Source of the DNA: an uncultured Gammaproteobacteria bacterium
GTDB taxonomy: Bacteria; Pseudomonadota; Gammaproteobacteria; Eutrophobiales; Eutrophobiaceae
Direction: 5' to 3'
Length of the DNA: 64,000 nucleotides
NCBI GenBank assembly: GCA_951812995.1
Contig: CATOTD010000004.1
Location: 186,001-250,000, forward strand
The notes under the pieces were generated by a model. The model searched no databases. It was not told the DNA's origin and saw only the letters and a program-made list of their open reading frames with translations. The position numbers and the translations under genes are program-made. Shown here in pieces: positions 46,913 to 55,712 of this stretch. Within the stretch, counting starts at the first letter, position 1; every line of letters starts with the position of its first letter.

Positions 46913-46967
46913 GCCGTCTGACTCATAACCAGAAGGTCGCGGGTTCAAATCCCGCCCTCGCTACCCC
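46913..46967 (+). tRNA. tRNA-Met (CAT) 3' half, fragment
   Basis: The anticodon loop CTCATAA (anticodon CAT at 46924-46926) and T arm GCGGG-TTCAAAT-CCCGC are clear, followed by a 3' acceptor strand CCTCGCT. No D arm or matching 5' acceptor strand (AGCGAGG) lies upstream, so this is only the 3' half. Such halves are typical of attachment sites left by integrative elements. It is not expected to make a working tRNA. Confidence 0.7.
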
Positions 46968-47061
46968 ATTTTGTTGACGCTAACAAAATGGTTTGTATAA
47001 AGCGCGAAAACATACTATATTATTAATGAGCAACAACAATAAGTCTCTATTTTTGACTAAT

Positions 47062-47187
47062 ATGTCAATTAATCATCGGGGGAAACCCCTAGAAAAGTCC
47101 CCGCCGCTAATGGCGGGGCAATTAACACCCATCTTGAGACTCTATCTTTTTTTTCGCCAGTTGTGTCCGGTATTTTCGGACAACTAA
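47062..47187 (+). CDS. Possible small protein, 41 aa, with strong RNA hairpins
   Basis: MSINHRGKPLEKSPPLMAGQ... ends SDN just as the 327-aa gene ends SDD, and both stops lie in the 53-bp repeat. Within the ORF two strong hairpins can form: GGGGGAAACCCC at about 47077-47088 and CCCCGCC-GCTAAT-GGCGGGG at about 47099-47118. The stretch could instead be a structured RNA. No homologue is recognised. Confidence 0.35.
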   Translation: MSINHRGKPLEKSPPLMAGQLTPILRLYLFFRQLCPVFSDN

Positions 47188-47228
47188 AACCACTTGACCA
47201 GGCCGCCACAGGCGGCTAGGTTATATAT
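47176..47228. repeat. 53-bp direct repeat, copy 2
   Basis: Starts TCGGACAACTAAAACC and is otherwise identical to 46800-46852, including the GCCGCC-ACA-GGCGGC hairpin. The two copies bracket the tRNA fragment and the 41-aa ORF. Confidence 0.9.
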
Positions 47229-47513
47229 TTCGTAGCATGGTTGTGTAGACTCTTGAAGAAAAATTAACAATTTTATTTAACGCTGTCGTTAAAGAGCTTT
47301 GTCGGCGAGCGGGGTGGGCTGGTTACAACATAGTCCTGCCCTCACGGGGAGACCTGCTCACCGACAATCTTTTCAAGCAATAAATCATTGTAATGATCAA
47401 TAGCCTTGCCAGCTTGACAAAGTAACGTCTCCAGCACTTGGCCAGTCGGTTGACGATCAATCCATTCAAATTCGCAAAGCGCAATCTCAAAATTCTTGAC
47501 ATAAACGCCTCCA

Positions 47514-47607
47514 AAAACCAACCCAAAACGCGTCCTTTTTTCACCCTAAAATACGGCCCGAAAACCAACCCAAAACGCGTCCTTCTTTTAGCCTAAAATC
47601 CGGCCTA
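47514..47607. repeat. 47-bp tandem repeat, two copies plus decayed third
   Basis: Units start AAAACCAACCCAAAACGCGT at 47514 and 47561. A weaker third copy follows from about 47607 (CCCCAAAACCGCCCC). It is pyrimidine-rich with C and T runs. The minus-strand ORFs across it are low-complexity and not believed. Confidence 0.75.
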
Positions 47608-47706
47608 AAATTGACCCCAAAACCGCCCCATATTTCGCCCTCAAAATACCCCCTTTTTTCCGCACCCGCCGACCTCCTAATTTTGCGCCAACGCCGACCC
47701 TCGACT

Positions 47707-47911
47707 GGTTAATTACTAACCACCAACTTAAAGAGGTTATCGGCGCATAAAATGTAGACACCTTTACAAAGTTATCCACAGGCAATATCCAGCATTTTCT
47801 GTTGTTTATATGCTTTTTAATCAATAAAAACAATGCTTTACGAAAGCGGTGCGCTTTATACGGTTAATTATTAACCACCGCACCGCTTTCGCACCGCTTT
47901 CGCACCGCTTT
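47707..47911. other. Origin-like region: DnaA box, AT palindromes, 11-bp iterons
   Basis: TTATCCACA, a perfect DnaA box, lies at 47772-47780. Three tandem GCACCGCTTTC units fill 47880-47911 (third unit one base off), and an inverted copy GAAAGCGGTGC is at 47842-47852. Between them is the palindrome GGTTAATTATTAACC (47862-47876); a near copy, GGTTAATTACTAACC, is at 47707. This is how iteron-regulated plasmid or integrative-element origins look. No replication initiator gene is recognised nearby. Confidence 0.5.
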
Positions 47912-48003
47912 AACCGCCTTTTTTAGGCATTTTGAAGCCGCCTTAAACGCATAAAGTGCCTACTTTTCAATAACTTAAATGCGCCTAAAGATGCGCCGCC
48001 GCG

Positions 48004-48278
48004 ATGGACAATTCAGTTGTCCCTGCCGCCGCCAAAATCGGCTATTTTTTAACCCCCGCACTACTTTGTAGCCACCTTGTTCGCACTTAGCACAGGCTTA
48101 AGTGCTTGATTATACGAGCTTATTATCTCCTTAAGCTAACAATGATCAATTCAGTTGTCTCGCGGCGGCTTAAATCGACTATTTTCGCCCTTCGTTGCGG
48201 CTTCTATCGGCTTCTTAAACCCTTGCTATAAAAGCCTTTCCATTCCATTCCATGTCACCTCATTCCGCCTCATTCCAC
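48004..48278 (+). repeat. Two degenerate about 138-bp units with matching short ORF heads
   Basis: Units begin at ATG 48004 (MDNSVV...) and ATG 48142 (MINSVV...), and the next gene starts at ATG 48279 (MINSHV...). Starts are 138 and 137 bp apart; the first 18 bases of each unit are nearly the same, ATGRWCAATTCAGTTGTC. Both short frames close within 30 codons. Confidence 0.55.
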
Positions 48279-48797
48279 ATGATCAATTCACATGTCCCCC
48301 CACAATCAATAACACTGCGGGAAATGGCGCAATACGGCTTATATGCACTACCATTTATCGTTATCTTTAGTACCTTGATCATTAGAGAATATAAAAAACA
48401 AACTGTCCCCTATCACAAGCTGACATCCATTTTTATCTTTGCCACAGTGAGTATTGTGCTCAACCTGCTGCTTGCGTTGATATTGATCAACGCGGTGTTG
48501 GATGAGGGAATACCGGTTGAACATCGGGTCTTGATTGTGGGTAAAGATATGGGAAGGGTGGGAAGGTCAGGAGGCACCTCTCTGCACTCAATAGAATATC
48601 GCCTTTATCTTGCGTCATGGCTGGATGGCAAAGGTATGGATAAGCTCACCTTGTCTGAGTCCGATTGGAAGGCCTATAGGCGCGTTCGGTCTGACAAAAC
48701 AACCGTCCGCATCACGACTCACCCGGGCAAACTGGGACTGCCCTGGATAAGTCAATGGATGCTTGATTTTGAAACCATACCCCGCTACGGATACTGA
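48279..48797 (+). CDS. Membrane protein of unknown function, 172 aa
   Basis: Two transmembrane helices (YGLYALPFIVIFSTLII; KLTSIFIFATVSIVLNLLLA, continuing ALILINAVLDE) are followed by a C-terminal soluble domain (YRLYLASWLDGKGMDKLTLS; DWKAYRRVRSDKTTVRITTH; PWISQWMLDFETIPRYGY). No family is recognised. Start ATG 48279 is favoured because it matches the repeated MxNS heads upstream; ATG 48252 is possible. No strong ribosome-binding site is visible. Confidence 0.55.
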   Translation: MINSHVPPQSITLREMAQYGLYALPFIVIFSTLIIREYKKQTVPYHKLTSIFIFATVSIVLNLLLALILINAVLDEGIPVEHRVLIVGKDMGRVGRSGGTSLHSIEYRLYLASWLDGKGMDKLTLSESDWKAYRRVRSDKTTVRITTHPGKLGLPWISQWMLDFETIPRYGY

Positions 48798-48911
48798 TCA
48801 ATGAGGCGAGCTTAACATTAAGAGCAGCCGGTACTTGATCTTGGCCGTGCGGCTATAGGTAGCGGTCTTGCGCCAAGCGCGGGTCGTAATATTGGCCTGG
48901 CATGTATTAAG

Positions 48912-49124
48912 TTGCCTGGTATCGGCATAGCTACGCAGTCAATTGTTTGGCTGACGACACAACAGCGCTGGTGGTTATCCGCTTTTGCGTTGACTGGATA
49001 TTTTCTCTCTGGGTATAATCGAAATTGGGAAGCAGAGTTGATTGTATTGATGTTGATCTACTTATCCTGTCATGCACTTCAAAGGCAACAGGTCGGCAGG
49101 GTGCTTTTTAATTTTAATAGGTAA
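48912..49124 (+). CDS. Possible small membrane protein, 70 aa
   Basis: The frame is open from 48820, with the first ATG at 48912. It encodes one or two hydrophobic helices (WWLSAFALTGYFLSGYN; ELIVLMLIYLSCHALQ). The upstream part (LDLGRAAIGSGLAPSAG) has no start codon, so this may be the tail of a broken gene. It ends 6 bp before the cold-shock gene. Confidence 0.3.
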   Translation: MPGIGIATQSIVWLTTQQRWWLSAFALTGYFLSGYNRNWEAELIVLMLIYLSCHALQRQQVGRVLFNFNR

Positions 49125-49130
49125 TAAATT

Positions 49131-49340
49131 ATGTCTGATCTAGTAACCGGTAAGGTTAAATTTTTTAATGATTCCAAAGGTTTTGGTTTTATAGAACAAG
49201 AACAAGGCCCCGATGTATTTGTACATTTCAGTGCGATTAATGTGTCTGGTTTTAAGACACTCGCGGAAGGCCAACAGGTACAGTTCACTATCACCACTGG
49301 CGAAAAAGGTCTGCAAGCTGATAACGTAACGCCTGTATAA
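49131..49340 (+). CDS. Cold-shock domain protein, CspA family
   Basis: A 69-aa OB-fold RNA/DNA-binding protein with RNP1 (KGFGFIEQ) and RNP2 (DVFVHFSAI), starting [20 protein letters not shown]. It acts as an RNA chaperone in the cytoplasm. Length is typical. It lies at the right edge of the island and may be core DNA. Confidence 0.95.
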   Translation: MSDLVTGKVKFFNDSKGFGFIEQEQGPDVFVHFSAINVSGFKTLAEGQQVQFTITTGEKGLQADNVTPV

Positions 49341-49739
49341 GCAGGCAATTGTGATGTCGTAGTGTGGTCCTTGGCCGCCCGTGTTCTTGTCATGCGGATA
49401 TTGGCATTGCGTTATTTTAATGCCGTTGCATTTTGTCTTTGCTACTTGAGCAGTCCGTGTTAGCCATCTTGATAAATTGTATTTATACCGAATTTAAAAA
49501 TACAATGGATTTGTACTTGATTATTTCATACGGTTAATATTTTGTGATAAATACACTTTACAAGACTGCTTTAACATGTGATTGAAAACAGAATTTGCAT
49601 CGGATATTGTAAGTTTCTGGGGTGATTTTATATAGGCAACCTCTATTAATGCAATCACTTTCCAGTTTATTGGCTCAGAGAGGTTAAAACAATAACCAAT
49701 TTGATCCAAAAAGCCGGTAGTCTCCGTACAGCCCTGTTC
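49341..49739. other. Intergenic region, no supported gene
   Basis: AT rich. A 62-codon TTG-started frame on the minus strand (49521-49709, DQIGYCFNLSEPINWKVIAL) is the only open stretch; it is neither recognised nor preceded by a clear ribosome-binding site. Confidence 0.4.
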
Positions 49740-50725
49740 TCGGCTTTACTTTGTTTTCAAGACGCACTGACCCGTTCCAGAAAGCATAAACGCCTCATGT
49801 TGTACCTTAAATTCATCAAGCCGATATGCATGCTTGTTTGCGTAATGCCAATGCAAGGAACCGCTTTGCGGCGTAAATTGCGCTGTGCTCCAAACACAGG
49901 TGCGACCCGACTACGAACTTTGGAGCGCGTGCGCTAGCCTTGCCCTTGAGAAACGCTGCTTTTTCCTCTGACCGATAGGCACTGTCAGCCCAGACATCTT
50001 TACTGGTATTGCTGTCATCTGGCAGGTCGGCAAAAACCTGCGCATCATGGACGCTGGCATCAGTGACCTGATAGTCACGAATCAACTTGTTGTCATGGTC
50101 TATCTGGATGTGGTTCTTGTAAGCAAAATGGCTACGGCTATGTTGCTTCGTCCAGCGGGCAGGGACAGCACCTGCCTTAATCCGTGCATTGTCTTCCCAA
50201 CGCTTACGCGGCAACAGTGCCGGAATGATCGAGACATCAACTATCTGATCCTTGCGAGCGATATAAGCCGCCTGGTTCAACGACAACTGCTCAAACAACG
50301 ATGCCATCAGACCCAGCACCGCTAACCGATGCTTGAATGCCCAGCAGGTTTTGGCATCAGCGACTCGTTGCTGCCTAGCAAGACCCAGAAACTGCTGAAA
50401 ACTGCAACGGTCTTCGATTTGGTATTCCAACTGAGCATCGCTGAGACCATACAGATTTTGCACAAGCAGTCCCTTGAACATCATCACTACGTCTGTTGGG
50501 CGTTGCCCGCCTGACGCTTACGTTGTTTCTCATGAACCTTGTTCAACAACGACCGAAAAGATCCCCAGTCAACCGTCTTTTCCAGTTCAGGCAGAGGATT
50601 ACCCAACTGTTTGAGACGATAGTCTTGAAGATTAAACAGAGAACCGAAAATGTCATTGCTCATGGAAGTTTCTTTGTCAGTTTGGAAACTTCAACATTGT
50701 ACCAAATAACGTAATTAATAGAGAT
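49740..50725 (-). mobile_element. IS5-B, nearly complete copy
   Basis: A second type of IS5-family element. The 5' outer end at 50725 is set by the limit of similarity with the fragment at 16725-17366. The 3' end, near 49740, is approximate because no matching terminal repeat was found. Confidence 0.75.
49816..50663 (-). pseudogene. IS5-B transposase, frameshifted
   Basis: An N-terminal 58-codon ORF (MSNDIFGSLFNLQDYRLKQL ... ending NAQQT) is followed in the -1 frame by GGQRPTDVVMMFKGLLVQNL and a 223-aa DDE part: VDVSIIPALLPRKRW (Asp), DVWADSAYRSEEKAAFLKGK (Asp). The same frame break occurs in the fragment at 16.7-17.3 kb, so it predates the duplication or is part of expression; no slippery run is seen at the junction. 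The C-terminus (CAAKRFLAL-like end, KQACISA) looks abnormal. Confidence 0.75.
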
Positions 50726-51272
50726 AGCCTATAGTAAATATTATAAACCAGATTAGGTCGAGTTTCTTCATTAAAAGATCGGTTGGTATTCCAAAGCTCG
50801 TTTTTTATGATAAATTGGCTTTTTTCATCTTCTCTGATTTCGTAATCATGGTTTTGGTAAACTGCGGGAAAATTCTGCTTAAAATCTTTTATTGAGCCAT
50901 GAAATCTTGGAGCGTGTTCAATGTCTTTGACATAGCATAGTATATATTCATGTGTATTAGTAGTGCCCTTGCAACCCATCTGGCGACCTTTTAGATTGCT
51001 GATCCAGATGCAGTTATTGATAAAATTTTCTTCATTAAATATCTCACCCATTAAAAGTTTGAGGTTTGCCTGTTCGTTGTAATCTATGGATATAAATATC
51101 ACCCCGTTTTGTGCCAACAACTCCTTCATTAGTTGAAGGCGGGGTAGCATCATACAAAGCCATTTATCGTGGCGTTCGGTGTCTTCACCATCTACGGGGT
51201 TTTGTCTTTTAACCATTTTTGCATTGTGGGGCTATTCACATTGTCGTTATAAACCCATCCTTCGTTACCTGT
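50726..51272 (-). pseudogene. Type III restriction Mod (adenine methyltransferase) fragment
   Basis: The frame encodes WVYNDNVNSPTMQKWL, then DGEDTERHDKWLCMMLPRLQ, LMKELLAQNGVIFISIDYNE and KGRQMGCKGTTNTHEYILCY, matching the central part of type III Mod subunits. A one-base loss after KDKTP shifts the frame. Both ends are cut by IS elements (IS5-B at 50725 and IS256-A at 51273). The catalytic DPPY motif is not present. No Res gene is in the window. Confidence 0.85.
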
Positions 51273-51427
51273 GTTGTAACCGAATCTGGTGTCTGAATAA
51301 ATTTGAAGTATGCGGTGTGCCTTGCTGGAATCTGTTTTGTCTAAAAATCGAAAGTAGCAAGAGGCGCACGCCACACAATACTGTGATTGATCCGGGTACA
51401 CCAGAGGGAATTGATCCACTGACGGTA
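51273..51427 (+). mobile_element. IS256-A left-end fragment, copy 3
   Basis: 155 bp matching the start of the copy at 40553: GTTGTAACCGAATCTGGTGT, then the noncoding leader and the first transposase codons up to GIDPLT, where IS256-C begins. The ATG has been lost. Confidence 0.85.
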
Positions 51428-51770
51428 GTGTCAATAATCTTTCGCACTTTCTGATTTGGCTTTCCCTTAAATCTGGTTGTTACGCTACCTGAAAGTCCTT
51501 TTCTTTATCTATCTCTTGGAGCAAATCCATGTTCAGATATGTCCGCGTTCCCTACTAGCTCCCCGCGATGTGTCTAAGCCTTGCCGCACAAAGCATCAAC
51601 GCCGAGTTGCCATCCGGGAATGCTCCCACTACTCGTGTTCGCCGCCTGATTTCTCGGATGATCCGCTCCAAAGGATTGTTAGTCCGAATGCGAATCCAGT
51701 GCTCTGCCAGAAACCGATAATACGTCAGGGTCTCTTCCATGCACTACCCAGCCAATCCGCTACACTCGAT

Positions 51771-51839
51771 AACTTCATGTCCCTGAGTTTCTTCTCAACC
51801 TCCGTGGCCTTATGCCTGGCAGATTCCAGATATTCAGAT
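51771..51839. repeat. Left copy of 69-bp duplication flanking IS5-A copy 5
   Basis: Begins AACTTCATGTCCCTGAG and ends ATATTCAGAT exactly at the IS end. It matches 53140-53208 with a single mismatch (A/G). Confidence 0.93.
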
Positions 51840-53139
51840 GGAAGCCTCTAAAAACCGTACATTTTGTGGTACGGTCTGATTCACTTGATGTGGGAGGATT
51901 TTGTTTATGCCCGCACCTGGATTGTTTGATTTGACGGATCATTTGGCGCGGCTTTCGGCGATGGGATATCCGCTTGAGGTTTTGGAGCGGCACGTTGATT
52001 TCGAAGTGTTTCGCCCAGTTCTTGTTGAAGCTCTTGGCTATGGGGAACGTCCCAAAGGTGGTCGTCCGCCCTATGATGCCGTTGTGATGTTCAAGGTGCT
52101 GGTGTTGGCCTCGATGCACAATCTGAGCGATGAGCGGATGGAGTTTCTCATTCGTGACCGTTTCAGTTGGCTACGGTTCCTGGGATTTCAAATCGGGGAG
52201 CCGACACCTGATCAGAAGACGATCTGGCTTTTCAGAGAGAAGCTGACCTAGGCGGGTGTCTTCAAGGCCCTGTTTGCCGCGTTTGAAGCTCAGCTCTGCG
52301 CGCGGGGATACAAACCGACCGGCGGTCAGATTGTGGATGCCACGTTGGTCTTTGCCCCGCGCCAGCGGATGACGAAAGCAGAGAAAGCGCGCGCCAAGGC
52401 AGGTGAGGCCGCGTCTGACATCTGGCCCGATGATCTGTCCAAGGCAGCGCAGAAAGACACCGATGCGCGTTGGACGGTCAAGTATTCAAAGGCCAAGACG
52501 ACCAAGGAGGGTGAGGAGGATACTGGCCTTGTCGATATTTCGGTTCCGCACTTTGGGTACAAGAACCACGTGTCCATTGATCGCAAATGGCGCTTCATCC
52601 GGGGTGAGACTGGCACGAATGCGGCTCGCTACGACGGGCATGAACTCTCCTCGGTTCTGGACGAGACAAACAGCTCGAAGGCGGTTTGGGCCGATACTGG
52701 ATATCGGTCGTCCAAGAACGAAGACTGGCTCAAAGCGCAAGGGTACCGCTCACATATCCATCGCAAGAAGCCACGCGGCAAACCCATGGCCAGGCATATT
52801 CGTCGGGGCAACGCGACACGCTCCGCCATCCGCGCCTGTGTTCGGCTACGAGAAAGGGCCCATGGCTCTGACCATCCGCTCAATCGGCCAAACCCGTGCG
52901 AAGGCCCGCATGACCATGGCCAACCTGAGCTACAAACTTCCGCCGTCTCATTTTCCACGAGCGACGACAGGCCACAGCCTGACTCCGCCCAAATTCCGGA
53001 AATACCCGCCCTGGCAGACCCAAACAGCGCAACACAGCCTCAAATACCACCGACCTTGACCTTCACACCCACTATGCGGGTGACAACGACTGGTGCTCGC
53101 GTCAAAACCCATCCAGAATCAGCGTTGTTCGAGGTCTCC
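51840..53139 (+). mobile_element. IS5-A copy 5
   Basis: 1,300 bp on the plus strand, from GGAAGCCTCT to AGGTCTCC, inserted in IS256-C and flanked by 69-bp direct copies of the target. Confidence 0.95.
51907..52982 (+). pseudogene. IS5-A transposase with amber codon and frameshifts
   Basis: It shares the TAG after EKLT and the VEH loss with copies 2-4. One extra A near 52934 (AGCTACAAACTTCC instead of AGCTACAACTTCC) further disrupts the C-terminus. Confidence 0.88.
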
Positions 53140-53208
53140 AACTTCATGTCCCTGAGTTTCTTCTCGACCTCCGTGGCCTTATGCCTGGCAGATTCCAGAT
53201 ATTCAGAT
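53140..53208. repeat. Right copy of 69-bp duplication flanking IS5-A copy 5
   Basis: Starts directly at the IS end and continues into the rest of IS256-C (GCATGGATAGCC). Confidence 0.93.
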
Positions 53209-54160
53209 GCATGGATAGCCTGCAACATGCGAGAGACTTCTTTGACACGACCACGAGGCACATGACTGAAGACGTTGCGGTAGCAGTGCACAATACAACG
53301 CTGCCAGCCAGCTTCAGGGTAGAAGTCACCGATCGACTCCTTGCGCCCAAGACAGGCATCACTGAGCACCAACCTGATGCCCTTGAGACCGCGTGCCTGC
53401 AAATGACGCAGGGATCCTGACCATCCCGCCTTATCCTCCTTAGTCCCTTCAACAATCCCTGGAATGCGGTGGTAGCCATCGTCCCCAACACCTATGGCGA
53501 CTAGAACAGAAACGTTCTTCACTGCACCGCCCCAACTGCGTTTGAGCACAACACCGTCCAGGTATACATAAGGGAAATCACTCCCTATGGGGCGATTACG
53601 CCACTCTTCAATCTGCCCATAGATACGCTGGTTGAGCTTTGAAATAGTCCCTAAGCTGACACGGGTACCCCACAATGCTGCGGTGACATCCTCCACCCGT
53701 CAGACCGATACGCCAGCCAGATACATCTCGAGCAACGCCTCTTCAATTGACGCTACACGGTGCCGATAGTGCTCTATGATGGCCATCTCAAAGGTCTGCT
53801 TGCGTAGCTTCGGCATCTTTAACTCAAGCTCTCCGGCCCTTGTGTGGCACTTCCTGGTGTAGCTACCAGACCGGTCGTCTTTGCGCGTCTCAGTGCGTGC
53901 ATATCGATCAGCACCCACCAGCGCATCAGCCTCAGCGTCCAGAATCTGGTTGCGGGTGTCTTCCACAGTCTTCAGTACCACTTTGTTGAGATGGCCCTGC
54001 AGTGCCTGTTCATCAATAGGGACTACGTTGTGCAAGTGCTTGCTTGTATCATCGCTCATGGCGACTCTTCTCCTGGTCAAATAAATGGTTATGTCACTTT
54101 TTATTTAACCAGATAAAGGGAACCGCCTATTCAAATTTGCGAAAGATAATTTACGTTATC

Positions 54161-54636
54161 GCTGGTTGAGACCGCCACGCCCTACATTTCCTGAAACAGC
54201 GCGACAATGTCACAGGTGGTATTGCCTTTGGCATAGAGACTGAGAATCTTGTCATCCATACCGGTGTAGCGAGATGGGTGCTTTTTGACCATTGCTGGCA
54301 CCAAGCTACCCTTTCTGTCGCGGGGTGTTTCCAGCTCGAATGCGCCCTCTTCAGTGCGTAGCATTTTATGACTGCGACCATTGCGGCTATTGGATTTTCC
54401 TGCCTACTCATGTCTGGCATAGCCAAGGTGTTCATCAAGCTCGGCATTCAGTGCTGCCTCAATGGTTACCCTGGTCAATGCCTGACGGAACGTATACAGG
54501 TCTTCTTCGGTTTTGATGCCCCTGGCAGTTTCACGTGCCAGTGACTTGATTGCTTCGGGTTGCATGTGCTTATCCTCAGCCCCTTCAGGGTAATAATCAA
54601 TGATAAGTAGTTACACAGTTTTTGGGACTATCTCAA
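54161..54636 (-). mobile_element. IS256-B 5' remnant
   Basis: Uninterrupted version of the remnant at 10691-12498, from the terminal repeat (54636) to the codons VAVSTS. The transposase start is decayed, with pieces in different frames (MDDKILSLYAKGNTTCDI at 54182-54364). It is cut by IS256-C at its inner end. Confidence 0.82.
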
Positions 54637-54699
54637 ATTAAATAATACCTGCAAGTAACATCGGGCATCGCCAACCCTACAACTTGCGCCCAAGCAACA

Positions 54700-54707
54700 A
54701 AACGAAA
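54700..54707. repeat. Target-site duplication, left (IS1595 copy 2)
   Basis: AAACGAAA, repeated exactly at 56165-56172. Confidence 0.93.
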
Positions 54708-54782
54708 GGGAATTATATATTTTACTCCAATAGATAACCCATATAATCTAACATAAAAATGCAATAAAACGGAGGGTCATCA

Positions 54783-55712
54783 ATGAAAGACAATACCATA
54801 TCCACATTTGAGTTATTTCGCCAGTTTCCGGATGCTGAAGCCGCTAGATTGTATTTTGAGGGACAACGCTGGGGAGATTACATATCCTGTCCTCATTGTG
54901 GGGAATTTAAGCGTATTACCCCGCGCAAAGGAAAGCGGACAGGATATTACTTATGCCGGGACTGTAAGAGTGAGTTTACGGTGAGAACCGGCACTATCTT
55001 TGAACGTTCTCATGTTCCACTACATAAATGGCTATATGCTATTTACTTAACTGTCACCTCGCGCAAGGGCATATCTAGCTTGCAGTTATCTAAACAAATC
55101 GGAGTAACTCAAAAGACCGCCTGGTTTATGCAGGCCCGCATTCGTGAAACCTGTAACGATAATACAGATAATTTACTTTCTGGCATTGTTGAGATTGATG
55201 AGACCTATATCGGTGGGAAGGAACATAACAAACACAAACACAAGAAAGTCCGCGCAGGCCGTGGCGTAGCTGGCAAGCAGGTAGTGGTCGGAATGCGTGA
55301 GCGCGGTGGCCGCACAAGGGCTAAGCCTATCCCATCAACTGATATACCGACCCTGCACAAAGAGATTGGCTGTTCAGTGGAATATGGTGCCACCATTTAC
55401 ACAGATGAACACAGGTCATATCAGCATTTACAGTCTGCTTATCAGCATGGTACGGTAACCCATAGTGCGGGAGAATATGTGGGTTCAAACAACATTCATA
55501 CCAATAGCATTGAAAGTGTCTGGGCTTTACTCAAACGCGGTCTGTATGGGGTATGGCATCATGCCAGCACTAAACACTTACATCGCTATGTGAACGAAGT
55601 GACTTTTAGACTGAATAACGGACCATGTAAGTTACCAACCAATCAACGTATAGAATCACTTATAAGCAACGCGATAGGTAAACGGATTACCTATCGCGAG
55701 GTGCTAGCATGA
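54783..55712 (+). CDS. IS1595-family transposase, intact
   Basis: A 309-aa ISXO2-like DDE transposase with an N-terminal zinc ribbon (YISCPHCGEFKRITPRKGKR ... CRDCKSEF), a helix-turn-helix (SSLQLSKQIGVTQKTAWFMQ), and catalytic segments VEIDETYIGGKEHNKHKHKK, IYTDEHRSYQHLQ and NSIESVWALLKRGLYG. The ribosome-binding site ACGGAGG precedes ATG 54783. The stop TGA overlaps the ATG of the next small ORF. Nearly identical copies at 59847 and 63051 imply recent activity. Confidence 0.95.
   Translation: MKDNTISTFELFRQFPDAEAARLYFEGQRWGDYISCPHCGEFKRITPRKGKRTGYYLCRDCKSEFTVRTGTIFERSHVPLHKWLYAIYLTVTSRKGISSLQLSKQIGVTQKTAWFMQARIRETCNDNTDNLLSGIVEIDETYIGGKEHNKHKHKKVRAGRGVAGKQVVVGMRERGGRTRAKPIPSTDIPTLHKEIGCSVEYGATIYTDEHRSYQHLQSAYQHGTVTHSAGEYVGSNNIHTNSIESVWALLKRGLYGVWHHASTKHLHRYVNEVTFRLNNGPCKLPTNQRIESLISNAIGKRITYREVLA

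Larger units (their letters stand above)
51555..54059 (-). pseudogene. IS256-C transposase, nonsense codon and IS insertion
   Basis: From ATG 54059 (AGGAGAAGAG upstream): MSDDTSKHLHNVVPIDEQAL ... LLEMYLAGVSV, then TGA at 53698-53700 in place of an Arg codon, then RVEDVTAALWGTRVSL. DDE residues are in FPYVYLDGVVLKRSW, IRLVLSDACLGRKES and, beyond the IS5-A insertion, TNNPLERIIREIRRRTRVVG. Three separate pieces remain; it is inactive. Confidence 0.9.
51428..54155 (-). mobile_element. IS256-C, interrupted by IS5-A copy 5
   Basis: A third IS256-family element. Both ends are seen: on the plus strand GTCAATAATCTTTCGCAC at about 51430, and on the minus strand TAAATTATCTTTCGCAAA at about 54151. It is interrupted at 51840-53139 by IS5-A with a 69-bp duplication. 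Without that it would be about 1.36 kb. Confidence 0.85.

Noticed and set aside
47323..47833. Two 81-codon ORFs on the minus strand
   Set aside because: They lie across the 47-bp tandem repeats and low-complexity C/T tracts, have no ribosome-binding sites and no recognisable domains.
47880..47911. CRISPR array
   Set aside because: The 11-bp units are contiguous, without spacers of the right size, and no cas gene is present. No CRISPR array was seen anywhere in the window.
49521..49709. 62-codon ORF on the minus strand next to IS5-B
   Set aside because: TTG start without a ribosome-binding site and no family resemblance; left as intergenic.
50480..50540. Programmed -1 frameshift in IS5-B
   Set aside because: Both copies share the frame break, but the overlap window has no slippery heptamer, so an inherited indel is more likely.
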